Assembly (NCBI RefSeq): GCF_903819165.1
Contig: NZ_CAIJCS010000009.1
Span: 28,364-92,363 of the forward strand
From: Aedoeadaptatus nemausensis
GTDB taxonomy: Bacteria > Bacillota > Clostridia > Tissierellales > Peptoniphilaceae
DNA: 64,000 bases
Reading direction: 5' to 3'
Shown one piece after another: positions 43,805 to 55,600 of this stretch. Position numbers and translations under genes: made by a program. Position 1 is the stretch's first letter. Every line of letters starts with the position of its first letter. The notes under the pieces are model-generated. The model was not told the origin of the DNA, ran no database searches, and saw only the letters and a list, made by a program, of their open reading frames with translations.

Positions 43805-43974
43805 TTGCCCGATATAACGATTATGTATCGGGCTGATTACGTCGCTTATCAATATAAAAATTTAATTGGCGTAGAATCTCCTTATCGCACCTGTAGGGGC
43901 GAGCTGAAGCCCTAGCCTGAAATACCGGAGCAAATCGCTGAGCATTTTGATGCACAAGAAGTGTGCGTCGTTTC

Positions 43975-44170
43975 GTAGGGGCGAGTCTGCTCACCCGAAA
44001 GACGATAGCGGATCATATTTCCAACTCACAGGGTATAATTCGCAACACAGCCCAACAGGAATCGAAGCCCGTTAGGGCTTCGCACTGCTAAAAAGCGTTA
44101 TGGTGGAAGGGATTGGGGCCCGGGGAAAGGGAAGAAGCCGAATCGCAACGCCCTATTCCTTTCCCCGGAA
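43975..44170 (+). repeat. 196-bp intergenic repeat, copy A
   Basis: Starts with GTAGGGGCGAG and ends with CCTTTCCCCGGAA. It agrees with copy B over its full length with about five single-base differences. It contains a short hairpin (GAAGCCC, GTTA, GGGCTTC) and a long one with arms CCGGGGAAAGG and CCTTTCCCCGG at its right end. Left of it GTAGGGGCGAG occurs once more at 43893-43903, after sequence that resembles the left flank of copy B, as if 82 bp had been inserted or duplicated here. Confidence 0.85.
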
Positions 44171-44289
44171 TTTTTTATGAATGAATGGTTTGCTGTTGAA
44201 AGAGAAGATTTTCCGAATGGTTTTTAAAAAAAACGATTCACGCAAAAACTACTCTTTATATCGGTTTTACACAACCTGAGAAACCCGGT

Positions 44290-44346
44290 CGCGGGGAAGG
44301 GGGAAAGGGCTCAGAGGCGAAGGCCGCATTTCCCTCTTCCCCGCGA
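44290..44346. repeat. related GC-rich hairpin between the repeat copies
   Basis: CGCGGGGAAG and CTTCCCCGCG form arms around a loop of about 30 nt. The sequence pattern (GGGGAA ... TTCCCC) is like the right-end hairpin of the 196-bp repeat but the bases differ, so it may be a diverged member. Confidence 0.55.
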
Positions 44347-44689
44347 GCCCCATCTCCCTTTCTGGCCGGCTTTTTGATGGGATGAAAATGCCTGCGGTAT
44401 TTTCCGCATTAGATGGCATTCATGCAGAAGATGCGATTTACAGTTGGAGAGAATGTTTCCGCACACCCCTTGCGGGCGGGCGGCCGTCGAATCTACCCAA
44501 TCATCCGTCGCTTCGCTCGGCTTCTTGGAGATTCTTGACATGAGACCTGCCACGAAATCAAAGATTTCGGGCTAGGGCTTCAGCCCTCCCTACATTGGGA
44601 CTCCACAGAATCTATTTATTTTGAACGGGGCAGATTATGTCGCTTAACGATAAAAAATCTAGGTGGCAGAGAACCTCCCTTTCGCTCCC

Positions 44690-44885
44690 GTAGGGGCGAG
44701 CCTGCTCGCCCGAAAGACGATAGCGGATCATATTTCCAACTCACAGGGTATAATTCGCAACACAGCCCAACAGGAATCGAATCCCGTTAGGGCTTCGCAC
44801 CGCTAAAAAGCGTTATGGTGGAAGGGATTGGGGCCCGGGGAAAGGGAAGAAGCCGAATCGCAACGCCCTATTCCTTTTCCCGGAA
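44690..44885 (+). repeat. 196-bp intergenic repeat, copy B
   Basis: Second copy, 715 bp after the first and in the same orientation. Differences include GAATCCC in place of GAAGCCC and TTTTCCC in place of TTTCCCC, which weaken two of the stems. The left end reads GGGCGAGC-CT-GCTCGCCC, a perfect hairpin. Its left flank from 44632 resembles 43835-43903. Confidence 0.85.
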
Positions 44886-45010
44886 AAAGTTTTAAAAAGA
44901 ATGCTCTACTTTTGCTTGGAAAAAAATTTTTATAAATGAAAATATCTTCGCTCACAATTTGCGGGTAGACAGGACCATTAAATTTGAGCGACAGCATTTT
45001 CCCCACACAA

Positions 45011-45038
45011 AAAGACCGAGGTTGCCCTCGGTCTTTTC
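45011..45038 (-). terminator. terminator of the surface protein cluster
   Basis: AAGACCGAGG-GCAA-CCTCGGTCTT followed by T on the minus strand, about 40 nt after the last surface protein gene. Confidence 0.85.
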
Positions 45039-45075
45039 TATGCAATACCACTTTCGTGTATCGCTTTTATTTTGC

Positions 45076-48000
45076 TTAGTTTAGGAAATCATTCCAAGTC
45101 TTTAAGACTCTTACCCAAGCTTCGGTCACTTCACCGTCTTTTTGACGATAGAATTCGTGAGTATTGGAAGCTTCGACGATTTCATAATAAGCCCAGTGAC
45201 TTCTGCTTAAGTCCTTAAATTCGACGATGTCGCCGCGAACTCCGGCAAGACCGGTTTCGTCGACTTTACGATCGAATAGATTGTTAAGGATGGTTACCGC
45301 TTCAGCACGGGTAATGTCGTTGTTCGGTCTGAAGGTGTTGTCGGGATAGCCCGCAATACGCTTGTTGGCGTAAGCTTGGCTGATCGCGCCAATACCCCAG
45401 TGGCCGGCAACGTCGGTGAAGGGAAGTTCTGCAGAATTAGCAAGGTCGATGCCCTTGATTAATTGAGCAAATTCCGCTCTCGTGATCTTGCCGTTGGGAG
45501 CAAAGGTTCCGTCGGGATAACCCTTCATTAAGCCGGCTTTTACGACGGCGTTAATGGCGGAGTTGTACCATTTGCTTTCAACGTCTTTGAAGTCAGGTTT
45601 GGATGTGTCGGACATATCCAAATTCTTCAGGCGAGCCACCATTGCAGCTGCTTCCGCACGAGTCATATTGCCTTGCGGTTGAACCGTGTTGCCCGGATAA
45701 CCGTAGAGGTAGATTGCGTGAACATCGGTTACAGGTTTAACCTTCTCTTCACCTACGGGAACAAGATTAATATAATCGTCTCGCTTCTTCGGTTCTACAG
45801 GTTTCGGTTCTTCCGGTTTGTTTTCAATTACCTTAATCTTAAGAGTTGTCTTAATAGGCTCATCTTCTCCGGGAATAGTTACTTGAACAGGAACTTCGAT
45901 AGTATTCGGTCCGTCGTAGTTTTTAGGAACTTCGACTGTGATCGTACCGTCTTCCTTCGGAGTGATCTTGATACCCTTGTCGGGATCGCCGACCGTGATC
46001 TTGCCGTCTTCACCCGGTTTAACCGGTTGATTGTTCTCATCTAAGATTTCGGGAGTCTTAGTCGGTTTTTGAGGATTACCCTTATTGTCTTTGATCTCGG
46101 GAGTGACGTCTTTACTTCCGCCTTTTTCAAGATCTACATCGGGGTAATTAACTACAGGCTTACCAAGTTCAATTACTTGAGCTTCAAAGCTGCTATCTTT
46201 AGTAATAGTCTTAGTTTCATCTAACTCAGGTTTCCAAAGGTCTTTACCTGTTTTGACTTCATATTTTTTAGCATCTGTAGATTCTACAGTAGGTGCCTTC
46301 GTATCGGCAAAAGTCTTGCCTGCTTTCGGGTTTACATAGTAAGTCGTTTCACCCGTAAGCTTAGCACCCTTTTGGGCTGTAAACTTAACCGTTACATAAC
46401 CATCCGGCTTAGTATTTCCTTCGCCGGGAATAACATCAGCGAGTTTCTTGTACTTGAGGGTAATGGTGGCTTCCTTACCTTCTTCGAAGTTAGCAGGATT
46501 GATTACAGGATCTTCATTCGTAAACTCATATCCTAAAATCTTAGGAGCCTTGCTCTTATCATAGGTGATTGCTACGCCCTCTTGACCCGAGAAGGATTGG
46601 TCATAGCTTTGACCTGCCAATTGTAATTTAGCATCGCCCTTGGGATCAAGTGCTTTGCCCTCAGTATCTACAAATTTAACAACTGCAGTACCCTTACCTA
46701 ATTCAGTAGTGGAAGCTGTAATGGTCTTGGCTTCTGTGATAACGCCGGGTTCAACATCATAGTAGTCAGTCTTATCAGCTTTTGTCTTGAAGCCGTCTTT
46801 AACTGTTACTGCAGGATAATCGACTGCTTCTAATGTTTCGCCGGATTTAAGAACCATAACCTTGTTGGCCGGATCTAGAGCTTTGATTCCTTTTCCTGCC
46901 ACAAATTTAACTTCTAATGCATCCTTAGGATAGGTTCCCGGATCGTTTTCGTTTGGAGTTACCTTGTCGCCTTTTTTGTCGCGAACGATTAATCTTTGTC
47001 CATCAATTTCTTTTGTGGAATCGTCGCCAAAGGTTACCTTAAGCTTACCGGGGAATACGCCGGCTTTAGCAGTGCTTCTGTTGCTTAGGTCTTCAACCTT
47101 CTTGAAGGTAGCACCTTCGATGGGTTTCACGCCATCTTTCCAGTCAACTTTATCGCCAACCCATTTAACAATGTCTTGTGCTTTAAGTTGATCGCCGTAT
47201 TTTTGAGCGTCGGTTTGTCCGGCTTTCGCTGTAAAGATCGCTTCGGACGATACTTTAAAGTCTTCATCCTTCGCTACTTCATTGCCCTTGTACCATTTAA
47301 AGTCTTTGTAACCTTCTTTTAAGCTTACTTCGGGTGCATCCGACTTAACATCGGTACCCGGCTTAACGTACATGGTCTTTTCAGTACCGGTAACGCCTTC
47401 GCCAATCTTGAATTCAACCTTTACGGCATCCTTCGGTAAATTGGTGTTGTCGTCATTCTTGTGAGGTGCTACATAGAGCATTTGATCGTTAACGACTAAA
47501 GAAGAACCGTCGCTGAAGGTAACTTTAAGATTACCCTCTTCGCCATTGGGAAGATTAGCAGCATCAGAATTTCTGTTACTTTCGTCAGTAACCTTGGTAT
47601 CTTCTGCATCTAAAATCTTTTGAAGTTCTTCGTTAGCTTCTTTTAGCTTAACGCCCTTCTTCCAGTCGATTGTATCTCCAACCCAAACTTTAATAGTTTC
47701 CGGGTCGAGCTTGTCTACAAACTTGGCTGCTATTTTATCAGCTACCTTGGCAGTTAGAGTAATCTCTGTTTTAACAACATTGTCTTGCTCATCTCTTGCT
47801 TGACTGATAACTTGATCTGTTCCACTAATAGATTCCGGATCATAGGTCCACATATCATTAGCGTCGACTTTGTAAAAATTGTTATCTTTCGAAACAGCCT
47901 TTACGTTGGCAACGTCTGAAATTTTCTTTCCTTCCAGCGGGTTTACATAGTAAACGAGAGGAGAAGTTGCATCGTTGCCATCAAGTTGAAGTTTAGCTTT

Positions 48001-49623
48001 TTCAGCATCAGCTGCAGCAACTTGGTAAGTTACTTTAGCATAATGTTCTTTAACATCCGGAGTTACATCAGGATTGTCTTTCCCGTCTTTCTTCTCAGGA
48101 ATAATGTCGGGAAGCTTTTCGTACTTGACTTCAACAGTTTCAATTTGTTCTGACTTATAAGTCTTGCCTGTAACATCAATGGGATCGGCAGTTCTCTTAT
48201 AGCCGATAAATTTAGGTTCGTGAACTTTCGATGCTTCAAGATCTTCACCCTTGTTGCCTTCGGCATACTCAGGATAGTCTTCGCCCTTGATCTTATATTT
48301 GTCATCAATGGCGTTGCCTTTTTCATCCACATATTGAATGGCAACTTTACCTTGGTCTTTGGGAGCATAAACTGCGTAGAAAGTTATATTATCTTTAACT
48401 TCATATCCGTTAGGATCTACAAGTTTATCTCTGTTTTGGCCGTTACTAAAGTCTAAATCCTTATTAGCTTCATCAACAACCCAACCAATAAAATCTTGAT
48501 CTTTGTTGTCTTTTTGGGGAATGTTTGAGATTTGATCTTTAGTTGGAACTTTAACAGCTTCTAAATCTCCAAAAGCTTCGCCAATTTTCATAGAGTGACC
48601 AATTGCTTGTTCAGTCTTAACAGCTTGGTCAAATGTAGCTCCATTTGGATCAAACTTAACATTCAACTCTTCTCTCATTGTAGCGACAAAAGGAGTCTTA
48701 TAGTCGCCGGTTATATTGAAGTGATATTTTGTATCTCCATCTTCAATAGTTCCCTTAGTCTTCTTTTCTCCATTTTGGTCTATGATAAGTCTCCAAAGAG
48801 CAGCACCCTTCATGTCACTAACTAAAAAGTCTTGTCTAGGAATAGTTCCTTTATTTTCGTCTTTAACAATTACTCTTTTTTGACTTACATAAAGTTCTCC
48901 ACCTTCATTAGAAACAGACTTATATTCATTTGGAGCTAACTCATTCTTATTAAGATCAACTTCATGAGGCCTATTTTTTCCATCATAATAGGTAGCTTTA
49001 ACAGTTGGTTTTTGTTCTTCTGTATTATTAGTAAACCAAACAGCCTTATATAGAGGCATAGCTCTTTGAGCCACAGTAATAGTCACTGTTTCGGTAGTAA
49101 AATTTCCTCCATCTCCAACTTCAAGCCTTATTTCATATCTAAAGTCGGTTGGTACTATTAAATACCACTTATCTGGATCTTGATGATCAGGATTGTTCTC
49201 ATCATATTTATCTGTCTTTACAAAATGATACACTTGATTCTCAACATCTTCTTCTGTTGGATTAATTGTAGCTTCAGCTATTTCAGTATCATCTTTTTTT
49301 AAAGCGACATACACTTTAAAATTAAAATCATTTCCAAGTGTTAATCCTACTGTGTTTGATATAAGTTTGACCTTAACCCAATCTTCCATCGGGTCTCCAG
49401 CTGCCCTGTTCCTATATTTAGGAGCTAATAACTTCTCAGGATTTTTTAAACCTAACTCAGAAACTTTGTAGACCTTATAGGTCTTTCCGTCAATTTCTTG
49501 GATCTCATAATTTACTTCTTTTCTCTCACCCGGAACGCTTGAAGCTGCAAAAGCCGGATTTGCGCAAATTCCAAGCATCATGGTAAGAGCAAGTAAAAAA
49601 GAAATCATTCTCTTATTTGCCAT
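45076..49623 (-). CDS. giant surface protein with C-terminal SLH domains (1515 aa)
   Basis: This secreted protein has a signal peptide (cleavage near residue 27, NPAFA-AS) and an N-terminal region of unknown fold. Then come a MucBP/InlB-like unit (about 424-500, IQYVDEKGNAIDDKYKI), two Rib-like units (about 629-720 and 808-890; IKVWVGDTIDWKKGVK and IVKWVGDKVDWKDGVK, each ending in LKVTFxDxS), more InlB-like units, and a proline-rich linker. The last 210 residues hold three SLH domains plus a partial one (GYPDGTFAPNGKITRAEF, GYPDNTFRPNNDITRAEA), which bind the wall polymer. It is the only anchored product of the three-gene cluster. AGGAGGG precedes the ATG. Its 5' part is clearly more AT-rich than its 3' part. 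Confidence 0.88.
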   Translation of the reverse strand: MANKRMISFLLALTMMLGICANPAFAASSVPGERKEVNYEIQEIDGKTYKVYKVSELGLKNPEKLLAPKYRNRAAGDPMEDWVKVKLISNTVGLTLGNDFNFKVYVALKKDDTEIAEATINPTEEDVENQVYHFVKTDKYDENNPDHQDPDKWYLIVPTDFRYEIRLEVGDGGNFTTETVTITVAQRAMPLYKAVWFTNNTEEQKPTVKATYYDGKNRPHEVDLNKNELAPNEYKSVSNEGGELYVSQKRVIVKDENKGTIPRQDFLVSDMKGAALWRLIIDQNGEKKTKGTIEDGDTKYHFNITGDYKTPFVATMREELNVKFDPNGATFDQAVKTEQAIGHSMKIGEAFGDLEAVKVPTKDQISNIPQKDNKDQDFIGWVVDEANKDLDFSNGQNRDKLVDPNGYEVKDNITFYAVYAPKDQGKVAIQYVDEKGNAIDDKYKIKGEDYPEYAEGNKGEDLEASKVHEPKFIGYKRTADPIDVTGKTYKSEQIETVEVKYEKLPDIIPEKKDGKDNPDVTPDVKEHYAKVTYQVAAADAEKAKLQLDGNDATSPLVYYVNPLEGKKISDVANVKAVSKDNNFYKVDANDMWTYDPESISGTDQVISQARDEQDNVVKTEITLTAKVADKIAAKFVDKLDPETIKVWVGDTIDWKKGVKLKEANEELQKILDAEDTKVTDESNRNSDAANLPNGEEGNLKVTFSDGSSLVVNDQMLYVAPHKNDDNTNLPKDAVKVEFKIGEGVTGTEKTMYVKPGTDVKSDAPEVSLKEGYKDFKWYKGNEVAKDEDFKVSSEAIFTAKAGQTDAQKYGDQLKAQDIVKWVGDKVDWKDGVKPIEGATFKKVEDLSNRSTAKAGVFPGKLKVTFGDDSTKEIDGQRLIVRDKKGDKVTPNENDPGTYPKDALEVKFVAGKGIKALDPANKVMVLKSGETLEAVDYPAVTVKDGFKTKADKTDYYDVEPGVITEAKTITASTTELGKGTAVVKFVDTEGKALDPKGDAKLQLAGQSYDQSFSGQEGVAITYDKSKAPKILGYEFTNEDPVINPANFEEGKEATITLKYKKLADVIPGEGNTKPDGYVTVKFTAQKGAKLTGETTYYVNPKAGKTFADTKAPTVESTDAKKYEVKTGKDLWKPELDETKTITKDSSFEAQVIELGKPVVNYPDVDLEKGGSKDVTPEIKDNKGNPQKPTKTPEILDENNQPVKPGEDGKITVGDPDKGIKITPKEDGTITVEVPKNYDGPNTIEVPVQVTIPGEDEPIKTTLKIKVIENKPEEPKPVEPKKRDDYINLVPVGEEKVKPVTDVHAIYLYGYPGNTVQPQGNMTRAEAAAMVARLKNLDMSDTSKPDFKDVESKWYNSAINAVVKAGLMKGYPDGTFAPNGKITRAEFAQLIKGIDLANSAELPFTDVAGHWGIGAISQAYANKRIAGYPDNTFRPNNDITRAEAVTILNNLFDRKVDETGLAGVRGDIVEFKDLSRSHWAYYEIVEASNTHEFYRQKDGEVTEAWVRVLKTWNDFLN

Positions 49624-49643
49624 CTTTCCCTCCTTATAAATTT

Positions 49644-49677
49644 TATTATTGGGAAAGCATTTCTACCTTCCCAATAA
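49644..49677 (-). other. hairpin between the second and third surface protein genes
   Basis: ATTATTGGGAA and TTCCCAATAAT form an 11-bp stem in the 66-nt gap. No T run follows, so it is not a normal terminator; it may affect processing or stability of the message. Confidence 0.6.
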
Positions 49678-49689
49678 TATTTTAATTGA

Positions 49690-52600
49690 TTATTTTACTT
49701 TAGTCCAATAACTATTGTCATTGTACCCATCTTTATGCGCCTTTAGTTCTATAGTTGTTCCAGCTTTAATTGGTTCGTCCAACGTAAAACTATAAGTTCC
49801 AAATCCATTTGTTTTTATCTTGTCCATAGAAACATCATTAATAAACACTTCTACTTCACAAAGGCTTGGATAAGTTGTAATAGTTATACTTTGATCACCA
49901 ACTTTAGGATCTTTTGCACTTACTTGCAAAGTTTCTTTCCTTATTTTTTCTAGAGCTTTTTCTATTTTTTCAGTCGATTCAGGAATATTAGTATTGTTTT
50001 CTAAACTTTCCTTACCTTCTTTTATTGTTTTTTCTAGCTCTCTTCTATCTTTTCCTGGCTTTTCTTCATAACCATCTTTTTTGGTTTCTTCCTCAGCTTC
50101 TTTGATAATCTCTTTTAACTTATCTCTAGCTTCGTCAGCTTTCTTTTTATCTTCGATAGCTTTTTCGATCTTATCTTTAGCCTGGTCGACTTCTTCTTGG
50201 CTGGGAGCCGGATCTTTCTTCTTAAGATCTTCGCCTTCTTTGATGGCATCTTCTAAAGCTTTGTCAGCCGGGGTGCCGTCGTTTCTCTTGTCGAGTTCAC
50301 TCTTGCCGTCAGTGATCGCTTTATCTAATGCAGAGGTGTCGACGCCGACTGTGGTTTCAGCGTTATTAGGTGTCATGCCGAGTTTTTTGGCTACGACTCT
50401 GATGACGTCGCCGTCTTTGAAGCCATCTGTATGGTTGTAAGTGTAGGATCCGTCTGCACTTACGCCTACATCTTCTTTCACAAGATCATATCCGCCTTCA
50501 GCGTTTTTCTTGTAGATGTCGACTGTTGCAGCATCTTTCGCTGTACCGGATACGGTCCTTTCACCGGTCTTAATAGGATCGATGGTCGGTACCGGTAGTT
50601 TTTGTCTTTCAACAACTGTTTGCGGTTCGGACTTGCTGGCATTGCCGGAATCGTCTTTGACTTCAACGGTTACCTTGTCGCCGGTTTTAACTGCCGGATC
50701 GACGGGGATGACGAGTTTTCCGTTTTCTTCGGGAACTTCTTTTCCATCAGGTGTCTTCCACTTACCGTCGTCGCCTTTAGTAACTTCCACAGTTTTCTTT
50801 GTTGGATTTTCGCCAGGTTTAGCCGGTACTTCAACTTCAACTATGATTGTCTTTGCATCCGGTTCAGTAGGTGTCTTGACCTTAATGTCTTTGTCGCCAT
50901 CTACCGGTTGATCGATTTGCGGCATAGCCGGTGCAGTGGTGTCTGCCGCTTCGCCGACTGTTTCTCTTGCGTTAGATGGAGTAGTTGTATCTGGATCGCC
51001 TTTGGCATCAACTTCAACCACATTGTATTCGTCAAGTTCTAGCTTGCCCTTAGTTGGAATTGTAAGTTTTCCATCTTTATCTGGTTTGATTATATCGTCG
51101 CCAATCTTCCAATTACCATCTTCATCTTTAGTAACTGTAATTTCTTTTGAATCTGCAGGAGTGTTGCCACTCTTGTCGGTTTCTTTGATTACAAGTTCGG
51201 TCGCATTGTCTGCTGGTTTCACTGTAATCTTTTCAGATTCAGCCTTGATAGGATCAATTTCAGTTTTTCCAACCGGGGTCTTGTCGTCAGCTGTACCGTC
51301 GTTATTAGCATCTCTTACTACTTTTGCAGTAGCTGCTTCGGAAAGTGCTTTGTCCGCATCTTTTGCTAAGACTTGAACTTCTGCGCCTACGGGCAGCTTG
51401 ACTTGAAGATCGACTGTCTTAGTAGCGTCGTCGTTTGCTCCGATTTCGAAGCTTTCTTCTTTTGCTTCACCGTTCACGGTGTATTTTACAAAGACCTTCG
51501 TCGGTTTGTTTTTAACTGTGAATTTAACCGTCGTCTTTTGTTTAGCCGTTCCCGTCGGGGTCTTGCCGTCAGAACCTACGGTATTTTGGTTTGCTGCAAA
51601 TTCGATGGTAGGTGTCGGTGTTTGAAGTTGTTTTACTTCAAGTACTTGGTTCGTGGAACCGGTCTGACCGCCGACTTTTACGTCGATGGCTTTGCCATTG
51701 TGATCTTTTTCTGTTAGAGAAAGATCTTTAATAGCTTTGTCAGCTACTGTTGCTGTGATTTCATCAACAGCCTTGCCGTCAGCATCTTTGAATTTGCCTG
51801 TTGCATTGTCGTATTCAAAGATTTCGATGCCGCCCTTGTTATCTCTAACAACGGCTTTCAATCCGGTGCCGTTAAGCTTGTCGCCTTCGGTGTAAGACAT
51901 TTTTTCAGGTGCAATCACTTGGATGTCCTTAACGTCGTTCAGGTCGACCTTGCCGCCGTCGGGTTTACCGTCGTTGTTAAAGTCGTTGAAGACGGTGGTG
52001 GTTTGAGGTGCAGATTTTGTCTTAGGTGCGTTTTCTGCATAAACTAAGATTTCCGCGCCGTTTTCCAAGGGTTTGTTGTCGTATTTAGCTTCGAGGGTGT
52101 AAGTTCCGTCGTCATTCACATTGAGGTTTTCAACTGTAACAGGTTTTTCTTCGCCGTTTACTTTTACAGTAACCGTGATGGTTGCGCCTTTTTCAGTTTT
52201 ACCTTCGATTGTAGTGAATGTGGGTGTCTTACCCTTGTTGGAAGCGATCGCTGCCGGTCTTTCGGTTTGACCTGCTTGATCATCGGGGATTCTGTTATTG
52301 TCTACGTCGTCGAATACTTTGACGATTTTTTCCGTCGGTTGTTTTTCGCCGTCCTTAACGGTGACTTTGACCGGCGTATCTTTTTCAAGCTTAGGTGTGA
52401 TTTCCTTGGTTAATTTACCTTGGTCATCTGCCTTGCCCGTGATGGTTTTAGTTTCACCATTTTTATCTTTGTATTCGATTGTAACGTCAGCGTTCTTTTC
52501 GGTTTCAACTTCTACCGTTGTTACCTTAGGATCTTTACCGATGTTACGTGCGTATACTTCAGGTTCCGGTGTCTTTTCGTCTTCGTCGGCAATTCCGTTA

Positions 52601-55600
52601 TTATCAGCATCAGTTTTGTATTGAGCTGTAATTTCTGTAGCTTTGTCTAACTTAGTAAATGTTCCTATAAGTGATGGTTCCCATCCTGTGTGAACTTTAC
52701 CTTTGTTAGCAATTACCTTTGGCGCCTTAGCTGTAAGGTCAACTTCTACATCTGGTCTAACCCATACAGATTTTTCTTGTTTCTCACCTTCAAACTTACC
52801 GTCAGTTCCTGGAAGGAATTTAATTTCTTGGAAACCTGCTACAGGTACATCTGAAATATCTGATTTTGGCTCATACTTAGCAGTGTGAGTTTTATCATCA
52901 GTGTATTTTGTTTGAAGTGCCGGATCCCATCCATTAAATACAAAGCCTTCATTTGCTTCAACAGCCGGTGCGTTGAACTTAACCTCTTCGTTTTTCAATA
53001 CCCAAATAGTTGTTTTAGCATTTTCAGCAAATTCACCATTGATACCTTTTTCAAATGTTAATTTTGCATAATCAGTATCAGGTACTGTTTTTCCAGGGTC
53101 GTTTGGATCCGGTTTGGTTGGTTGATCCGGTCCTTCTACAACAGTCGCCTTGTATTGTGCTGTTATTACTTGTCCTTCTGTTGTATACTTTCTTGCAGTT
53201 TCAACATCCGGATCGTATTTTGTAAATTTGTAACCGTCATTAGCTTTAATCGCAGGTGCTTTATCTTTCAATACAACATCTTTTTCAGGATTTACATGGT
53301 ATGCAATGGTTGGTTGTTTACCATTTACTAATTCAAATGTTCCATGTTCTCCTGCGGAGAAGCTTATTGTTACCCATCCGCCTGGTTTTGCTTGGTCACC
53401 TGGGATAATTGATTCATTTGACTTGTCATCATACTTAGCTGTATAAGTTATATCTTTTGTATATTTCTTAGCAGCTGATGAGTGTTCTTCATCACCATTG
53501 AAGAATCCTTTGAATACAAAATTTTTATTCGGATCAATTCCAGGAGCACCAATTTCAACATTTTTTTCAGGGTTTACAAAGTACTTTGTAATTGAGTTTG
53601 GAGCAAATGTTCCATTTTGGCCTGCATCAAATTTAACTGTTACATAGCCTTCAGGTTTTTCAGCATCATCACCTGGTGTTTTATCTTCAATTACATCGCT
53701 AGTTGACAGATACTTTGCATTTATAGTTGTTTCTTCTTTAAATGTTCCTGTTAGAGGCTTGTCAAATCCAGTGAAAGTATTACCTACTGTTGCTTTAACA
53801 ACTGGTGCCGGAATAGTTACTTCTCTTTCTGGATCAACGTAGTACACAAGTTCGTCAAACTCTTCAGTCTTAGTTTGTCCACCTTCAACGTTGGTTGTCT
53901 TAGTGAACTCTCCTTTGTCACCTGATTTTAAAGTAACTTTTGTCCAACCCTCTTTTGCTTCAGTTGAAACACCGTCTACGTATATATATACGGCAGTTAT
54001 TTGTCTGTCACCAGTAATAATAGCGTCAGCTTGGTATTCTTTTGACCATGAGTCAAATTTGTAACCCACCTTAGCTGTTACTGTCGGTGCTGTTATTTGA
54101 GACATCTTAACTTTAGCTTCAGGATTTACATAGTAAACAGTAACTTGGTCTTTTTCTTTTACTGGTTTAAATACGCCATGTTTTCCTTCAAGGAATTCAA
54201 CTATATAATATCCTTCCGGTTTTTCAACACCAGGGCCGCCGGGTATGATGTCTTCTATCTTAGTCGCTGTTGCTGTGATAGTTGCATTATCTTTTGTTAT
54301 AGGAGTGCCTGGTGCCACGTCCCATTTTGGATCTTTATATCCTACTTTAGCCTCTGCTGTAGGATATTTGTCTTCTGTTAATGCTATGCCTTCCTTAACA
54401 TCGTAAGTTTTAGCATCTTTAAAGTCTTCTACACCTTCTCCGGCCTTAAATGTTACTCTGACGTATCCTTCCGGAGTTGGATCTGTTGGGTTTTCAATGA
54501 TGTCAGGTAATTCGCCTGCAGTTGCCTTAAAGTTCGTTGCCTTTGTGATTACCTTTGTCCAAGGTTTTGCAATCTCAACCATACCTTCAGCTTCATCAGC
54601 TTCTGTGGTCCACTTCGGATTTTGGTGACCTTTTGCAGCTACTAAATCCGGGAACTTATCTCTTGCAAGTTTTGATCCTTGGAATACACCATAGGATTTA
54701 CCATATAAAGCATCTTCTGCAATGGTGTCGTCCTTGATTACCTTAACTTCGAATACTCCATCGGGAAGTTTTTCGCCCGGTGTGATTTCTCCACCGTCTT
54801 TAAGGTAAACCGGCCAGTAGTCTGTGTCATCTACCTTCCCTGTTGTAGGAAGTGCCGGATTCCATTTCAGGAATTTCTTACTGTCGTCTACACTTCCGTT
54901 AATAAGAGGAGTAGGTTGGCCAATGCCTTTTATTTGTTTTTGAAGGTCTTTGTCAGTATATTCTGTACCTTCCAGAACATCGATTACTTTAAGCTTGTCG
55001 CCGTGTTCAAATCTACCGTCTTGGGCATTTGAGCTTGATTCAGCGTGGAAGCTTAGACGTTTGTATCCGTCCGGTGTATTCGGCAGGTCGCCGCTTTCAT
55101 CCGGTGTCGGAACTACGATTTTGGGTTGTGTGGCAAACTCAATGTAGCCACCAACTTTTTCTGTCTTATCGTTAATTACAACTTCTTGGCCAAGGGCATT
55201 ATAAGTTATTTTGTTAAGCTTATAAGTCTTATCGCCAACTTTCATTTTGTTATTTTCGTCAAGTTGTGTTGTAAGTTCAAGGCTTTGGCTATCGCCGGCT
55301 AGATTAAGCGGAAAAGGATCGTCTTTAAAAGTATCTAAAGTTCTAATGTTTAGATCTTTTTTACTCTCCGGTAAATCAAAGGTGTATTCTTCTTTGCCAA
55401 GTTTTAGTTTTAAGCCTAAAGCCTTACTAATGCTTTCATCTAATTCTTTTCCATAAGGATCTGTCACTTTTGCTTTGATTACAGGATGGACAATTTGAGA
55501 AATCATAAAATCGAATGATAAGTCTTGTCCAATCGTATCCGTAGTAGAGTCTGCGGACTTATAAACTCTTAGGTCAAGATTGGCATCGAGGGCGGTGAGT

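Larger units (their letters stand above)
43805..45010. other. gene-free stretch with a cluster of repeats and hairpins
   Basis: This 1.2-kb stretch has no convincing gene. It holds a hairpin at 43808-43832 (CCCGATA and TATCGGG), a 196-bp repeat present twice, a shorter inverted copy of part of its flank near 44555-44595, and several stems with GGGGAA and TTCCCC arms. Short open frames here lack ribosome binding sites and known motifs. Confidence 0.7.

Noticed and set aside
44311..44553. 80-aa open frame on the minus strand
   Set aside because: It crosses the GC-rich hairpin and has no ribosome binding site or motif.
43805..44900. CRISPR array or phage attachment sites
   Set aside because: Only two long copies, not regular short repeats with spacers, no cas genes, no integrase and no tRNA nearby.
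44803..45051. 82-aa open frame on the minus strand
   Set aside because: It lies over repeat copy B and the terminator, has no ribosome binding site and no family likeness.
45673..46044. Plus-strand frames opposite the giant surface genes
   Set aside because: Low-complexity shadows rich in phenylalanine, serine and arginine, without ribosome binding sites.
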